The notes: a model not told the origin generated them from the sequence alone. A stretch of DNA of 64,000 nucleotides from Wenzhouxiangella sp042310355 (GCF_042310355.1 NZ_JBHJMR010000001.1:1-64000), one strand, 5' to 3'. Counted from the first letter of the stretch, positions 8,463 through 17,646 are shown. Program-made: numbers and translations.

Positions 8463-8522
8463 AGTATAACTCAAACTTGCACTTTGATATTAAACATGCA
8501 CTTTAACATTTAAGTTGCACTT
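8463..8522 (-). promoter_or_regulatory. Promoter with three 19-bp direct repeats (operator of the AbiE-like pair)
   Basis: Read on the minus strand, AAGTGCA occurs three times at exactly 19-bp intervals (plus-strand copies of the TGCACTT core start at 8478, 8497 and 8516), and the similarity extends through each unit (AAGTGCA-NN-TT...). Immediately downstream is a TATACT box (plus 8463-8468). This is a regularly phased operator in front of the antitoxin gene. Confidence 0.6.
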
Positions 8523-8568
8523 GAGTCACTAGCTGATCAGCAGAGCTGGAAGCCTCACCAGGCGGGTA

Positions 8569-9219
8569 CTACGGCTGTCTCCAAGCGTCTGGCTTGCGAA
8601 TCTGGCGTCCGTGCCCGGCAATGACTGGATCGGGTAGCTGGCTGTTTCTGAGGTGATGGGGGCGAATGTGCTTGAAAAAGTCGCAGTTCAGGTTGAGTTC
8701 CCGGGTCGGCCGATTGGCCACGGAGGCCACCCCAACCGTCTTGCCTTGCGCTCGCGCTAGATGCAGAGCTTCGGCCAGGTCGGAGTCGTTGGAAATCACC
8801 AGGGCCACATCGAAACGGTCGGCCCAGGCGTCGTTCACCAGGTTGACCGCTAGATTCACGTCCGACCCCTTTTCCTCCCTGACCCAGACCTCGGCAAACT
8901 GCTGCCCGCCGAGCGGTTGAACCAGCTTGCAAGTCTTTGTTTCCACCTTGAATTGGCCGAACTGGCAGGTGATGTGCGGGATGTGAGCCTGAAGGGCCCG
9001 GATGTAGATGTCCTGTCTGGTTGGCAGGTCGGGGTCGGCTGGCGTGGCGGAAACTCGAGCGGTGTAGTAACGGAGGGACACCACCGTGTTGTGGCTTTGC
9101 AGGAGGGCGCTGGCCAGTCGGTCCAGATCCAACCACTTGAATTCGTCGTTTCCCTTCAGGGCCGCGTAGTAGAGATTGAATCCGTCTACGTAGACAGCCG
9201 TCCGCGCATGATTTGCCAC
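8569..9219 (-). CDS. NYN-domain (PIN-like) nuclease, LabA/YaiI type
   Basis: 216 aa from GTG at 9219, with GGGAAA about 9 bases upstream. The NYN signature is clear: TAVYVDGFNLYYAAL at the N-terminus, EKGSDVNLAVNLVNDA in the middle and VISNDSDLAEALHLAR later, providing the acidic residues (D of VDGFN, D of GSDV, DSD) of a metal-dependent RNase. NYN proteins cleave or bind RNA. The C-terminus (HIRPHHLRNSQLPDPV) is conserved in homologues I recall from restriction loci. It sits between hsdS and the AbiE-like pair in the same orientation, implying a defence-related role. The target is unknown. Confidence 0.8.
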   Translation of the reverse strand: MANHARTAVYVDGFNLYYAALKGNDEFKWLDLDRLASALLQSHNTVVSLRYYTARVSATPADPDLPTRQDIYIRALQAHIPHITCQFGQFKVETKTCKLVQPLGGQQFAEVWVREEKGSDVNLAVNLVNDAWADRFDVALVISNDSDLAEALHLARAQGKTVGVASVANRPTRELNLNCDFFKHIRPHHLRNSQLPDPVIAGHGRQIRKPDAWRQP

Positions 9220-9356
9220 GCCAATTTCCCGAACCCAGAAAAGGCAACGGCCCCCGAAGGAGCCGTGCGGCCCGGCTACCGAAGCAGTCCGGGGCTGTAG
9301 CTTTGAATATTGGGGGAACAGGCGTTGACTGTCAAGTGGCCTGACACTTCGGCGTG

Positions 9357-10553
9357 TCAGAGCTCCCCGGCAAATGCACGCGCCTGCAGGGCGGCGAACA
9401 GGGTGTCGAGTTCGGCCAGATGGGTGCGCAGGCGGGATTTTTGCTGCTTTATTGCTTGGGTGATTGTCGCGAATCGGCGTTGCATCGCCAAAGGAGGGGC
9501 GGGGACTGGAAGGCGCTTGATGATTCCCATGTTAAGGCCTGACATGATCGCTCCTTTGGCGTTGTCCTGAAGATAGCGGCGCGCCATTGGGTGACGTAAG
9601 AAAAAGGCATGCAAGTATTCTGGCAAGCAGCGCTCCTGGTCGAGTGAAATGCAGCAAAGATGTTTTGTGTTGATGGCCACCCCAATATCCTCTGGAACGA
9701 TGGCGCATCTTCCGCACGTGCCCATGATTGTTATGAGTAAATCTTTTGGTCTGACGGTATAGCGCTTTAGTTTTTCATATTTGGCTGGCGTGATAAATCT
9801 TGGCTTGCCAGGGCGAAATTCATTTTCCACGGCATTGTCAATGCCGAGGACAGGAATGCCGTTGTCAACAAACTCGCTATGTAGTAACTGGCTACCAAAC
9901 GGACCTGTCCGGATAGAGCCCTTCTGTTTCAGCGTCAGATCCTCGACTGTCTCGACAGGCCATCCTGGCGTATCTGGATCCCCGAACATCTCCAGAAAGG
10001 TGGATTGCAGCAGGGTGTCGAGCTGGGCGAGAGTTTCGCGTCGTTTGGCCCGCAAGGCATCGGCCGCATCCAGGATGGCGGCGATACGTTTTTGTTCGGG
10101 CAGTGAGGGGCATGGAACCTTCAGTTCCTTGAAGAAGTCAGGTGGTACTCGTTTTTGTCCAGCAGCACCCTTCATGCGCGACTTGCCAGATACTCTGACG
10201 GCGGGAGACTGCAAGAGGTGGAAAAGGAATCTCCCCAGCAGCTTTTCTCCCGGCCGAATGACATGGAATTCAGTCGAACCGAAGGCCGGAGAATGCGCCA
10301 GACCTTCCGCCAACGCCATCTTGCCGTTCTCGTAACAAGGAGTGATTTTAGCTACGATCAGGTCGCCATTGTCGAAGTAGGTGTAGCCCTTTGACACTTC
10401 GACATAGGGCTTAGCCTTCGTCTCAACAATGCTTTTCGATAGCTCCGAAACCGCGGCCATCGGCACGAACGAAACAAGGTGACCTGCATCAATCGCACCT
10501 TTGGAAAGGCGTGGATTGATCTCGGCAAGCTCCCCCAGCGCTACACGCCTCAT
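9357..10553 (-). CDS. hsdS: Type I restriction enzyme specificity subunit S
   Basis: 398 aa with the two-TRD plan of HsdS: the first target recognition domain covers about residues 5-150, a central conserved helix follows (PCPSLPEQKRIAAILDAADALR), then the second TRD (about 195-350) and the distal conserved helix (PVPAPPLAMQRRFATITQAI). It determines the bipartite DNA target. Its start overlaps the hsdM stop by 4 bp (10550-10553), the classical coupling of hsdM-hsdS. The second TRD region is poorer in GC than the flanks, as is common for exchanged TRDs. Confidence 0.93.
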   Translation of the reverse strand: MRRVALGELAEINPRLSKGAIDAGHLVSFVPMAAVSELSKSIVETKAKPYVEVSKGYTYFDNGDLIVAKITPCYENGKMALAEGLAHSPAFGSTEFHVIRPGEKLLGRFLFHLLQSPAVRVSGKSRMKGAAGQKRVPPDFFKELKVPCPSLPEQKRIAAILDAADALRAKRRETLAQLDTLLQSTFLEMFGDPDTPGWPVETVEDLTLKQKGSIRTGPFGSQLLHSEFVDNGIPVLGIDNAVENEFRPGKPRFITPAKYEKLKRYTVRPKDLLITIMGTCGRCAIVPEDIGVAINTKHLCCISLDQERCLPEYLHAFFLRHPMARRYLQDNAKGAIMSGLNMGIIKRLPVPAPPLAMQRRFATITQAIKQQKSRLRTHLAELDTLFAALQARAFAGEL

Positions 10554-12034
10554 TCGAGTAGATCCTCAATCTCCCGCTTGCCTTCTGCAATCTCATCCTC
10601 CAAGGCAGCCAGCCGCTCCAGAATCACCTTCGGTGGGTCGTATTCGACGGCTTCGTATTCGACTTCCTTGTAGCGATTGATGGACAGGTCGAAGTCGTTG
10701 CCAGCGATCTCTTCCTTGGGGACGAGAAAACTCTGGTCCGTGCGCTGGCGCTTGGCCTCGACTTCCAGGTTCTGCCAGCGTTTAAGGATGTCGGGCAGGT
10801 CGGTCTTCTCTGGCTGCGGCGTGCGCTTGTCGTCCAGAGAGAAGCCATCGGCGCGCATATCGTAGAACCAGACATTATCCGTACCGCCGGAGTTGGTCTT
10901 GGTGAACAGCAGAATGGCGGTGCTGACGCCAGCGTAGGGCTTGAACACACCCGAGGGCATGGAGATGACCGCATCGAGCTTTTGGTCTTCAACGAGCAGC
11001 TTGCGAATGGTTTTGTGGGCCTTGCTGGAGCCGAACAGCACGCCGTCGGGCACGATGACCGCCGCGCGCCCGCCGGTTTTGAGTAGGCGCAGGAACAGGG
11101 CAAGAAATAGCAGTTCGGTCTTCTTGGTCTTGACGATCTGCTGCAGGTCGCGCGCGGTGGATTCGTAATCGAGGCTGCCGGCGAAGGGCGGATTGGCCAG
11201 AATCAGCGTGTAGCGCCCGGCGTCGTCCTCGGTCGATTCAGCCAGGGAGTCCTTGTAGCGAATATCGGGGTTCTCGACGCCGTGCAGCAGCATGTTCATC
11301 GAGCCGATCCGCAGCATCGTCGTGTCGAAGTCGTAGCCGTGGAAGGTGCCCTCGTTGTAGCGCCGGCGGCTGGCTTCGGAGCGGTAGATTTCGTCGCCGT
11401 GGTGGTCGTGCAGGTATTCTGCGGCGGCGACGAGGTAACCGGCGCTGCCGCAGGCCGGGTCACAGATGATGTCGGCTGGCGTCGGCGCGGTCATCTCCAC
11501 CATCAGCCTGATAATATGGCGCGGGGTGCGGAACTGGCCGTTCTGGCCGGCGCTGGCGATCTTGCCCAGCATGTATTCGTACAGGTCGCCCTTGGTGTCG
11601 CGGTCGGCCATGTCGATGTCGTCGAGCTGGTCGACCACATTGGCCAGCACCCGCGGCGTGGGCATCATGAACAGGGCGTCCTTCATGTGGTGACTGTAGG
11701 TGCTGCCGCCCTCGCCAGCCTCGCCGACCCGCTCGCCGAGCGACTTCATGAACGGAAAGACCTCGTCGCGCACGACCTCGAACAGCCGCTCCGGCGCCGT
11801 TTCCCGGAAATGCGACCAGCGCAGATGCTGCTGGTCCTCCCCGAAAAGGCGCTCCCGGGAGTATTTTCCGGTGCGGCGGGCCTTGTTTTCCTCGCGCTTC
11901 TCGATTTCGTCCAGGCGCTTGATGAACAGCAGGTAGGTGAGCTGCTCGACCACCGACAGGGGGTTGGAAATCCCCCCGGCCCACATCGTGTCCCAGATCT
12001 TGTCGACCTTCGATTTGATCTCGCCGGTAATCAT
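10550..12034 (-). CDS. hsdM: Type I DNA methyltransferase subunit M
   Basis: 494 aa. An HsdM N-terminal helical domain (about 5-135) precedes an N6-adenine methyltransferase domain with the SAM-binding motif DPACGSAGYLV (about residue 190) and catalytic LANPPFAGS (motif IV, about 282). It methylates the HsdS-defined site and forms the M2S core of the restriction complex. AGGAG lies 8 bases before the ATG. It is the first gene of the minus-strand locus that runs hsdM-hsdS-NYN-AbiEi-AbiEii-hsdR. Confidence 0.95.
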   Translation of the reverse strand: MITGEIKSKVDKIWDTMWAGGISNPLSVVEQLTYLLFIKRLDEIEKREENKARRTGKYSRERLFGEDQQHLRWSHFRETAPERLFEVVRDEVFPFMKSLGERVGEAGEGGSTYSHHMKDALFMMPTPRVLANVVDQLDDIDMADRDTKGDLYEYMLGKIASAGQNGQFRTPRHIIRLMVEMTAPTPADIICDPACGSAGYLVAAAEYLHDHHGDEIYRSEASRRRYNEGTFHGYDFDTTMLRIGSMNMLLHGVENPDIRYKDSLAESTEDDAGRYTLILANPPFAGSLDYESTARDLQQIVKTKKTELLFLALFLRLLKTGGRAAVIVPDGVLFGSSKAHKTIRKLLVEDQKLDAVISMPSGVFKPYAGVSTAILLFTKTNSGGTDNVWFYDMRADGFSLDDKRTPQPEKTDLPDILKRWQNLEVEAKRQRTDQSFLVPKEEIAGNDFDLSINRYKEVEYEAVEYDPPKVILERLAALEDEIAEGKREIEDLLE

Positions 12035-12125
12035 TTCTGCTCCTGGCCTTGTTCCCCCGAGGTTGGGCCATGATTCTAGCGGCTATGCCCTGACAGGAAA
12101 TAGGGGACTGAGGAGCGGAGGGAGT

Positions 12126-12202
12126 CGGGCACAGTTGGGCAGGAGTCGAATCCCGCCCATTACTGTAACGAACTGGGCACGATTTGGGCACAGAATGGGC
12201 AC
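12126..12202. repeat. Helically phased TGGGCAC repeats near tRNA-Pro
   Basis: TGGGCAC occurs at 12174, 12185 and 12196, an exact 11-bp period. Two more related copies (CGGGCAC at 12126 and TGGGCAG at 12136) lie just upstream with 10-bp spacing. They lie between hsdM and the tRNA-Pro gene. Phased short repeats beside a tRNA resemble arm-type binding sites of tyrosine integrases; alternatively they are activator or repressor sites of the hsdM promoter. No integrase gene is in the window. Confidence 0.5.
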
Positions 12203-12295
12203 AGGATCGATCTGACGCGCCAGGGAGAGAGTTCCCAGCCGGCCGGGGAGGGCGTCAGGAGTTTGGCGTCTTGGGTTGTATCTGGCTGATCTGAA

Positions 12296-12328
12296 ACGAA
12301 AAAACGCCGGCGCGAGGGCCGGCGTTTG
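12296..12328 (-). terminator. Rho-independent terminator after tRNA-Pro
   Basis: On the minus strand the stem AACGCCGGC/GCCGGCGTT with a short loop is followed by a run of T, 14 bp beyond the CCA end of the tRNA. Confidence 0.85.
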
Positions 12329-12341
12329 TTCGGGATTCAAC

Positions 12342-12418
12342 TGGTCGGGGTGACTGGATTCGAACCAGCGACTCCTGCCTCCCGAAGACAGTGCTCTACC
12401 AAGCTGAGCTACACCCCG
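12342..12418 (-). tRNA. tRNA-Pro (CGG anticodon)
   Basis: The minus strand folds as a cloverleaf of 77 nt: acceptor CGGGGTG/CACCCCG, D-arm GCTC...GAGC, anticodon stem CTGTC/GGCAG with loop TTCGGGA (anticodon CGG, reads CCG), T-arm GCTGG-TTCGAAT-CCAGT, discriminator A and encoded CCA. C1-G72 and A73 are proline identity features. Its 3' end points towards the restriction island, the usual geometry for tRNA-targeted integration. Confidence 0.95.
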
Positions 12419-12829
12419 ACGAAGCCCGCCATTCTATGCAAACTCCGGGAAGGTGGCAAGCCCTTGTTGCTCAGGTGTCGGCGCGACAAGGCATTGCTGT
12501 GCGGGGCGGAGGGGCTGTGCGCGGTTCGAATCGGTGCGTGAATCGGCGTATAGTTGCCGGACGGATTTCGGGCAGGGGTCGGGCCCGAGTCGAGTGCGCC
12601 GGATTCCGCGTTTGCGGCCGGAGCAGGGAGTTGCGGGGTTCAGGTAAGGCTCGGTGTGTGCTAGACCCTCAATCCGGAGTTGTCCCGCGGTCGCGGGAAA
12701 GTTAAAATGTTGTAATCCCGCTGTCACCGAGGGTTTCTAGAATGCATCGCACTCGTCAAGGCGCGAGCTGCGCGTCGTGTCTTGAAGTAATTCGGATCCT
12801 TAAAATATGTCACCCAATGGAGTAATTTC
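12419..12829. other. Intergenic gap upstream of the Oar-like receptor
   Basis: 411 bp without a supported gene. It contains the promoter at 12680-12708 and probably a long 5' leader for the receptor gene; no riboswitch fold was recognised. Confidence 0.4.
12680..12708 (+). promoter_or_regulatory. Putative sigma70 promoter of the Oar-like receptor
   Basis: TTGTCC (12680-12685) and TAAAAT (12703-12708) with exactly 17 bp between them, about 120 bp upstream of the ATG. A transcript from here would have a leader of roughly 115 nt. Confidence 0.45.
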
Positions 12830-15800
12830 ATGAAATTTGTAGACTTTTCGCGGATTTCACGCGTCTGGTCGGCGTTCATGGTGCTTGGCATTCTGACGCT
12901 GGTCAGTCTGCCGGTCACCGACGTCTACGCCCAGAGCACTTCCGCCGACGTCCGCGGTCGCGTCACCGCCGAGGACGGCAGCGCCGTTTCCGGCGCGACG
13001 GTCCAGATTCTTCACCTGCCTTCCGGCACGGTATCCGAAGCCGTTACCGGCGAGTCCGGTGGCTTCTTCCGCGCCGGCCTGCGCGTGGGCGGTCCGTACC
13101 AGATTACCGTTCAGGCGGAAGGCTACGAGGGTGATCAGGAAGAGGATATCTTCCTCGAACCCGGTTCTCAGGATCCGCTGAGCTTCACTCTGGGTGAAGC
13201 CGACCGCGATCTCGGCTCCATCCAGGTGGTGGGTTCCGCCATTTCCTCGGCCGTTGAGCTGAACAACGGCGTCGGCTCGACCTTCAGCGCTCGGGATATC
13301 CAGAATCAGCCGTCGGCCGATCGTGACGTGATCTCGACGCTGGCGCGCGATCCGCTGGTTCAGACCGAAGAGACCGGTATCATGTCGGTTGCCGGCGTCA
13401 ATCCGCGCTTCAATGCCTTCGCCATCGACGGCTCGCTGCAGCAGGACGATTTCGGCCTGTCCGACGGCACCTATGCCACGACCCGTTCTCCGATCAATCT
13501 CGACGCCATCGAGTCTGCCACCCTGGTCGCCTCCGATTACTCCGTGGCTTCCAGCGGCTTCACCGGCGGCCTGGTCAATGTGGTGACCAAGTCCGGCACG
13601 AATGAATTCGACGGTTCGCTCTACTACGCCTACCAGGACGACGGCATGATCGGCAACGATTATGACGGCGGCACGTTCGATCCCGGCAACTTCGAGGAGA
13701 AGGAATACGGCTTCACCATCGGTGGCCCGATCGTCAAGGACAAGCTGTTCTTCTTCGTCTCCTATGACGAGTATGAAAACGCCTCGCCGGTTGATTTTTC
13801 CAACGCCGACAATCAGAACGGCGTGGACCCGGCCTTCTTCGAGACGGCGCGCCAGGTCATCCGCGACAATTACGGCTTCGATCCCGGCGGTCGTCCGCAG
13901 GTCGTAAACGTGCCGCAGACTTCGGAACGGACGCTGGCCAAGGTCGATTGGAACATCAATGCCAACCACCGCCTCTCGCTGACCTACCAGAAGTCCGAGG
14001 AGAACGATGTCAGCGTCAGCTCGACCGCGCTGGAGTCGGCCTGGTACGACATTCCCCTGTCGATCGAGGCCTACACGGCGGAGGTCTTCTCCGACTGGAC
14101 CTACAACTTCTCCACCAACCTGCGCATCAACCACACTGAAAAGGTGCGCGGTCAGGATTGCCGTGCCGGCACGCAGTACGGCCAGATCTCGCTCGACTTC
14201 TTCGATCTCGACGATATCGCCGGCAGCCCGTTCGAGGGCCTGGTTACCGAAACCGGGGACTTCACCGCCGGCTGCGATAATTTCCGTCACGCCAATGCCT
14301 TCGACGATGAGCGCCTGCAGGTCTTCGCTTCGGGCGAGTACTTCATGGGCGATCACCTGATCACCTTTGGTACCGAGTACCAGCAGTACGATCTGTTCAA
14401 CGCCTTCATCCCGTTCTCGAACGGCGACTTTCAGTTCAGCAGCTACGACAACCTGGTCAACGGCACGGCCGACGTGTTCTACAGCAACGTTTCGTCGAAT
14501 AATGCCCAGCAGGGTGCCGCTCAGTGGGGCTATGACCACTGGGCCTTCTTCGTGCAGGACACCTGGTCGGTCACACCGGACTTCGAGCTGAGCTTTGGTC
14601 TGCGCTACGAGCGCTTCGACCAGAGTGATGCGCCCGAATTCAGCCAGGCCGTGTTCGACGAGTACGGTGTGGACACCAGCAACAACATCGACGGCAACGA
14701 CCTGATCATGCCGCGCATCGGCTTCTTCTGGCGGCCCTGGGACCGCGCCAGCATCAGCGGCGGCTTCGGCCTGTTCGCCGGCGGCGATCCCAAGGTCTGG
14801 ACCTCCAATGCTTTCCAGAAGGCCACCTTCGGCGCCTTTGCCGGCGATGTCCAGAACGTCGACTTCACCCAGGTTCCGCAGGAGCTCATCGATCAGGTTT
14901 CGCAGGGCACGGCCACGCCGATCGACTATATCGACGAAGACTTCGACACCCCGTCGGACTGGAAGGCCTCGCTGCGTTTCGAGCAGGGCTTCGACTTCGA
15001 GATCGGTGGTCTGGACTTCGGCGACGACTATCGTTTCACGGCCCAGTGGCTCTACACCGAGGCGCGTGACGGCTTCATCTGGGACAACCTGGCTCACCAG
15101 AACGAAGACGCGCTGCCCCTGGGTACTGCGCCGGACGGCCGTCCGATCTACGCTGACCTGGAAGACCTGGGCATTCCGAACCTGACGCAGCTGACCAACA
15201 GCAGCGGCTCGAAGAGCAGCGTGCTCTCGGTCGGCCTGTCCAAGTACTACGACAGCGGCATCAACTTTAACTTCAGCTACGCCTACCAGGACACCGAGAT
15301 CGTCTCCGAGGGTACGTCCTCGCGCGGCATTTCCAACTGGCGCTCGATCTTTGCCGCTGACAAGAACAACCCGGATCCGCGTCGCTCGCCCTGGGACATC
15401 GAGCATTCCTTCAAGCTGGGCCTGGGCTATGAGCGTGCCTTCGTCGGTGACTACGCCACCCGCGTCGACCTGTTCGGTCGCGTCTTCAAGGGCGATGTCT
15501 TCAGCACCTCCTACGACGTCAATCCGGACAACTCCCTGTTCGGCCGTGCGGGTCTGGGTGAATCTCCCTACGACAACAGCCCGCTCTACATTCCGGACCT
15601 CAACGGCGACCCGCGCGTCGTCTACGGCTCGGGCTTCGACGTGGACGGGTTTGCCGACTACGTGCGCGACAACGGCATCCCGACCGGCGAGATCCACGAC
15701 CCGTACTCGTCGACGTCCAACGACTGGAACAACATCTGGGACCTGCGCTTCCAGCAGGAGCTGCCGGGTATTCCGGGCCTGGGTAACCTCGTCGGCGACA

Positions 15801-16111
15801 ACCGGTTCAAGCTGATTCTCGATATCGAGAACTTCCTGAACCTGATCAACGACGACTGGGGCCGCTACACGAATGGTCCCTTCTTCGGGCAGGCTGGTAT
15901 CGTGCAAGCCGACCTGGTGTCGGCCGCCGATGTGGCCGCCAACGGCATCGACGGCGCCGAGGCGCTGACCGGCGACCAGCCGCGTCAGACCTGCCAGGCC
16001 GCCAGCGACTGCCTGTACCGCTACAACGATTTCGACAACGACCCGACCGCCTTTACCGATCGCCAGCGTTCGGTCTACGAAATCCGCCTGACCCTGCGCT
16101 ACGATTTCTGA
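12830..16111 (+). CDS. Oar-like TonB-dependent receptor with carboxypeptidase-like N-terminal domain
   Basis: 1093 aa. A signal peptide ends at about VYAQS (residue 36). Residues about 40-125 form a carboxypeptidase-regulatory-like Ig fold (VRGRVTAEDGSAVSGATVQI). A plug domain (about 140-265; INLDAIESATLVASDYSV, GGLVNVVTKSGTNEFDG) is followed by a long beta-barrel ending in the aromatic IRLTLRYDF. This plan is that of Oar/SusC-like outer-membrane proteins, which import large substrates using TonB energy or act in adhesion. GGAG lies 9 bases before the ATG. It stands alone, with a strong terminator downstream; the substrate cannot be read. Confidence 0.9.
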   Translation: MKFVDFSRISRVWSAFMVLGILTLVSLPVTDVYAQSTSADVRGRVTAEDGSAVSGATVQILHLPSGTVSEAVTGESGGFFRAGLRVGGPYQITVQAEGYEGDQEEDIFLEPGSQDPLSFTLGEADRDLGSIQVVGSAISSAVELNNGVGSTFSARDIQNQPSADRDVISTLARDPLVQTEETGIMSVAGVNPRFNAFAIDGSLQQDDFGLSDGTYATTRSPINLDAIESATLVASDYSVASSGFTGGLVNVVTKSGTNEFDGSLYYAYQDDGMIGNDYDGGTFDPGNFEEKEYGFTIGGPIVKDKLFFFVSYDEYENASPVDFSNADNQNGVDPAFFETARQVIRDNYGFDPGGRPQVVNVPQTSERTLAKVDWNINANHRLSLTYQKSEENDVSVSSTALESAWYDIPLSIEAYTAEVFSDWTYNFSTNLRINHTEKVRGQDCRAGTQYGQISLDFFDLDDIAGSPFEGLVTETGDFTAGCDNFRHANAFDDERLQVFASGEYFMGDHLITFGTEYQQYDLFNAFIPFSNGDFQFSSYDNLVNGTADVFYSNVSSNNAQQGAAQWGYDHWAFFVQDTWSVTPDFELSFGLRYERFDQSDAPEFSQAVFDEYGVDTSNNIDGNDLIMPRIGFFWRPWDRASISGGFGLFAGGDPKVWTSNAFQKATFGAFAGDVQNVDFTQVPQELIDQVSQGTATPIDYIDEDFDTPSDWKASLRFEQGFDFEIGGLDFGDDYRFTAQWLYTEARDGFIWDNLAHQNEDALPLGTAPDGRPIYADLEDLGIPNLTQLTNSSGSKSSVLSVGLSKYYDSGINFNFSYAYQDTEIVSEGTSSRGISNWRSIFAADKNNPDPRRSPWDIEHSFKLGLGYERAFVGDYATRVDLFGRVFKGDVFSTSYDVNPDNSLFGRAGLGESPYDNSPLYIPDLNGDPRVVYGSGFDVDGFADYVRDNGIPTGEIHDPYSSTSNDWNNIWDLRFQQELPGIPGLGNLVGDNRFKLILDIENFLNLINDDWGRYTNGPFFGQAGIVQADLVSAADVAANGIDGAEALTGDQPRQTCQAASDCLYRYNDFDNDPTAFTDRQRSVYEIRLTLRYDF

Positions 16112-16163
16112 TCAATCGGCGTAAGCAGGACGAGTTCCCGGCCCCGGCCGGGTTCTCCAGACC

Positions 16164-16197
16164 GGAACGGCCAGCCATCGTGCTGGCCGTTCCTTTT
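16164..16197 (+). terminator. Rho-independent terminator after the Oar-like receptor
   Basis: Stem GGAACGGCCAGC / GCTGGCCGTTCC with a short loop, followed by TTTTT. Confidence 0.9.
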
Positions 16198-16242
16198 TGT
16201 GCGGGTGATAATGTCCGGTTGAAGACAAGATAAAGAGAAGCC

Positions 16243-17643
16243 ATGAGTCATAGTGAACAACGGCGGGGCGAGTGCCTCAGCGAAACGATTTCGACCAGCG
16301 TCTACCCGGCGCGCAGCCTCAAGGTGCTCTCACGCGCCGAGGTCGCACGCCTTTCGGACGCCACCGAGGAAGTCGGCGAACTGCTGCGGCAGGTGGCGCT
16401 GGCCGTGCTGACCTCCGGCGAGCAGGGCGACGATGCCGAGCGCATGCTCGAGACCTACAAGGACTTCCACATCGAGGTTCACCAGGTCAATCGCGGCATG
16501 CGCATCGACCTGGAGAACGCCCCGGGCTGCGCCTTCGTCGACGGCGAGATGATTCGCGGTATCCGCGAGCTGCTCTCGTCGGTGGTGCGCGACATCGTCT
16601 ATTTCCACACCGAGATTCACCCCAGCCCCTACTTCGATCTCGACAGCTCCGACGGCATCAGCAACACCGTCTTCGAGATCCTGCGTAACGCCAAGCTGCT
16701 CGATACCGACATCGATCCCCGGATGGTGGTGTGCTGGGGCGGGCACTCGATCAGCAGCGAGGAATACGACTACACGAAGGAAACCGGCTACCAGCTGGGC
16801 TTGCGCGGCATGGACATCTGCACCGGTTGCGGGCCCGGCGCCATGAAGGGACCGATGAAGGGCGCGACCATCGCGCACGCCAAGCAGCGCACGCTGCCCG
16901 GCCGCTACGTGGGCATCTCGGAGCCCGGTATCATCGCCGCCGAGTCGCCCAACCCCATCGTCAACGACCTGGTGATCATGCCCGATATCGAGAAGCGCCT
17001 CGAAGCCTTTGTGCGCCTGGGTCATGGATTCATCGTTTTCCCGGGCGGCGTGGGCACGGCCGAGGAGATCCTCTACCTGCTGGGTGTGCTCCTCAATCCC
17101 GACAACGAGGACATGCCGTTCCCGCTGGTCTTTACCGGCCCGGAGTCGGCGCGCGACTATTTCGAGGAGATCGATCGCTTCGTCGGCCTGACCCTGGGCG
17201 AGGCCGCGCGCGAGCGCTACCGCATCATCATCGACAACCCCGTTGCCGTGGCGCGCCACATGGCCGAAGGCATGCAGCGCGTGCGGCAGTGGCGCGTGGA
17301 TACCAACGACGCGTTCTACTTCAACTGGATGCTCAAGATCGATCTTGCATTCCAGGAGCCCTTCGAGGCCACCCATGAAAACATGGCCGGGCTCGACATC
17401 TCCCGCGACCTGCCGGTTCACGAGATGGCGGCCAACCTGCGTAGATTGTTCTCCGGCATCGTTACCGGTAACGTCAAGCCCCAGGGCCTGCGTGCCATCC
17501 GGGAACACGGCCCGTTCGAGATCAAGGGCGAACCGGCCATCCTCCGCGCCCTCGATGACCTGCTCAGACGCTTCGTCGACCAGCACCGCATGAAGCTCCC
17601 GGGCGACAAGCCGTACGAGCCCTGCTATCGCATCGTGGGATAA
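16243..17643 (+). CDS. ppnN: Pyrimidine/purine nucleotide 5'-monophosphate nucleosidase
   Basis: 466 aa, close to E. coli PpnN/YgdH (454 aa). PpnN hydrolyses nucleoside monophosphates to base and ribose 5-phosphate, salvages nucleotides and is stimulated by (p)ppGpp. An N-terminal DUF4478-like domain (about 1-140) precedes the LOG-family Rossmann domain carrying GCGPGAMKGPMKGA and PGGVGTAEEILYLLG (the PGGxGTxxE motif with catalytic Glu), then a DUF3412-like C-terminus. AAAGAGAAG lies before the ATG. The gene stands alone between a terminator and an intergenic hairpin array. Confidence 0.92.
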   Translation: MSHSEQRRGECLSETISTSVYPARSLKVLSRAEVARLSDATEEVGELLRQVALAVLTSGEQGDDAERMLETYKDFHIEVHQVNRGMRIDLENAPGCAFVDGEMIRGIRELLSSVVRDIVYFHTEIHPSPYFDLDSSDGISNTVFEILRNAKLLDTDIDPRMVVCWGGHSISSEEYDYTKETGYQLGLRGMDICTGCGPGAMKGPMKGATIAHAKQRTLPGRYVGISEPGIIAAESPNPIVNDLVIMPDIEKRLEAFVRLGHGFIVFPGGVGTAEEILYLLGVLLNPDNEDMPFPLVFTGPESARDYFEEIDRFVGLTLGEAARERYRIIIDNPVAVARHMAEGMQRVRQWRVDTNDAFYFNWMLKIDLAFQEPFEATHENMAGLDISRDLPVHEMAANLRRLFSGIVTGNVKPQGLRAIREHGPFEIKGEPAILRALDDLLRRFVDQHRMKLPGDKPYEPCYRIVG

Positions 17644-17646
17644 ACA

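Noticed and set aside
7827..8474. 215-aa minus-strand frame starting MSYTES
   Set aside because: Overlaps the AbiEi-like gene in another frame; arginine/proline-rich and motif-free.
12857..15907. 1016-aa open frame on the minus strand
   Set aside because: Antisense to the Oar-like receptor; low-complexity V/G/D-rich composition typical of GC-rich shadow frames, with no recognisable domain.
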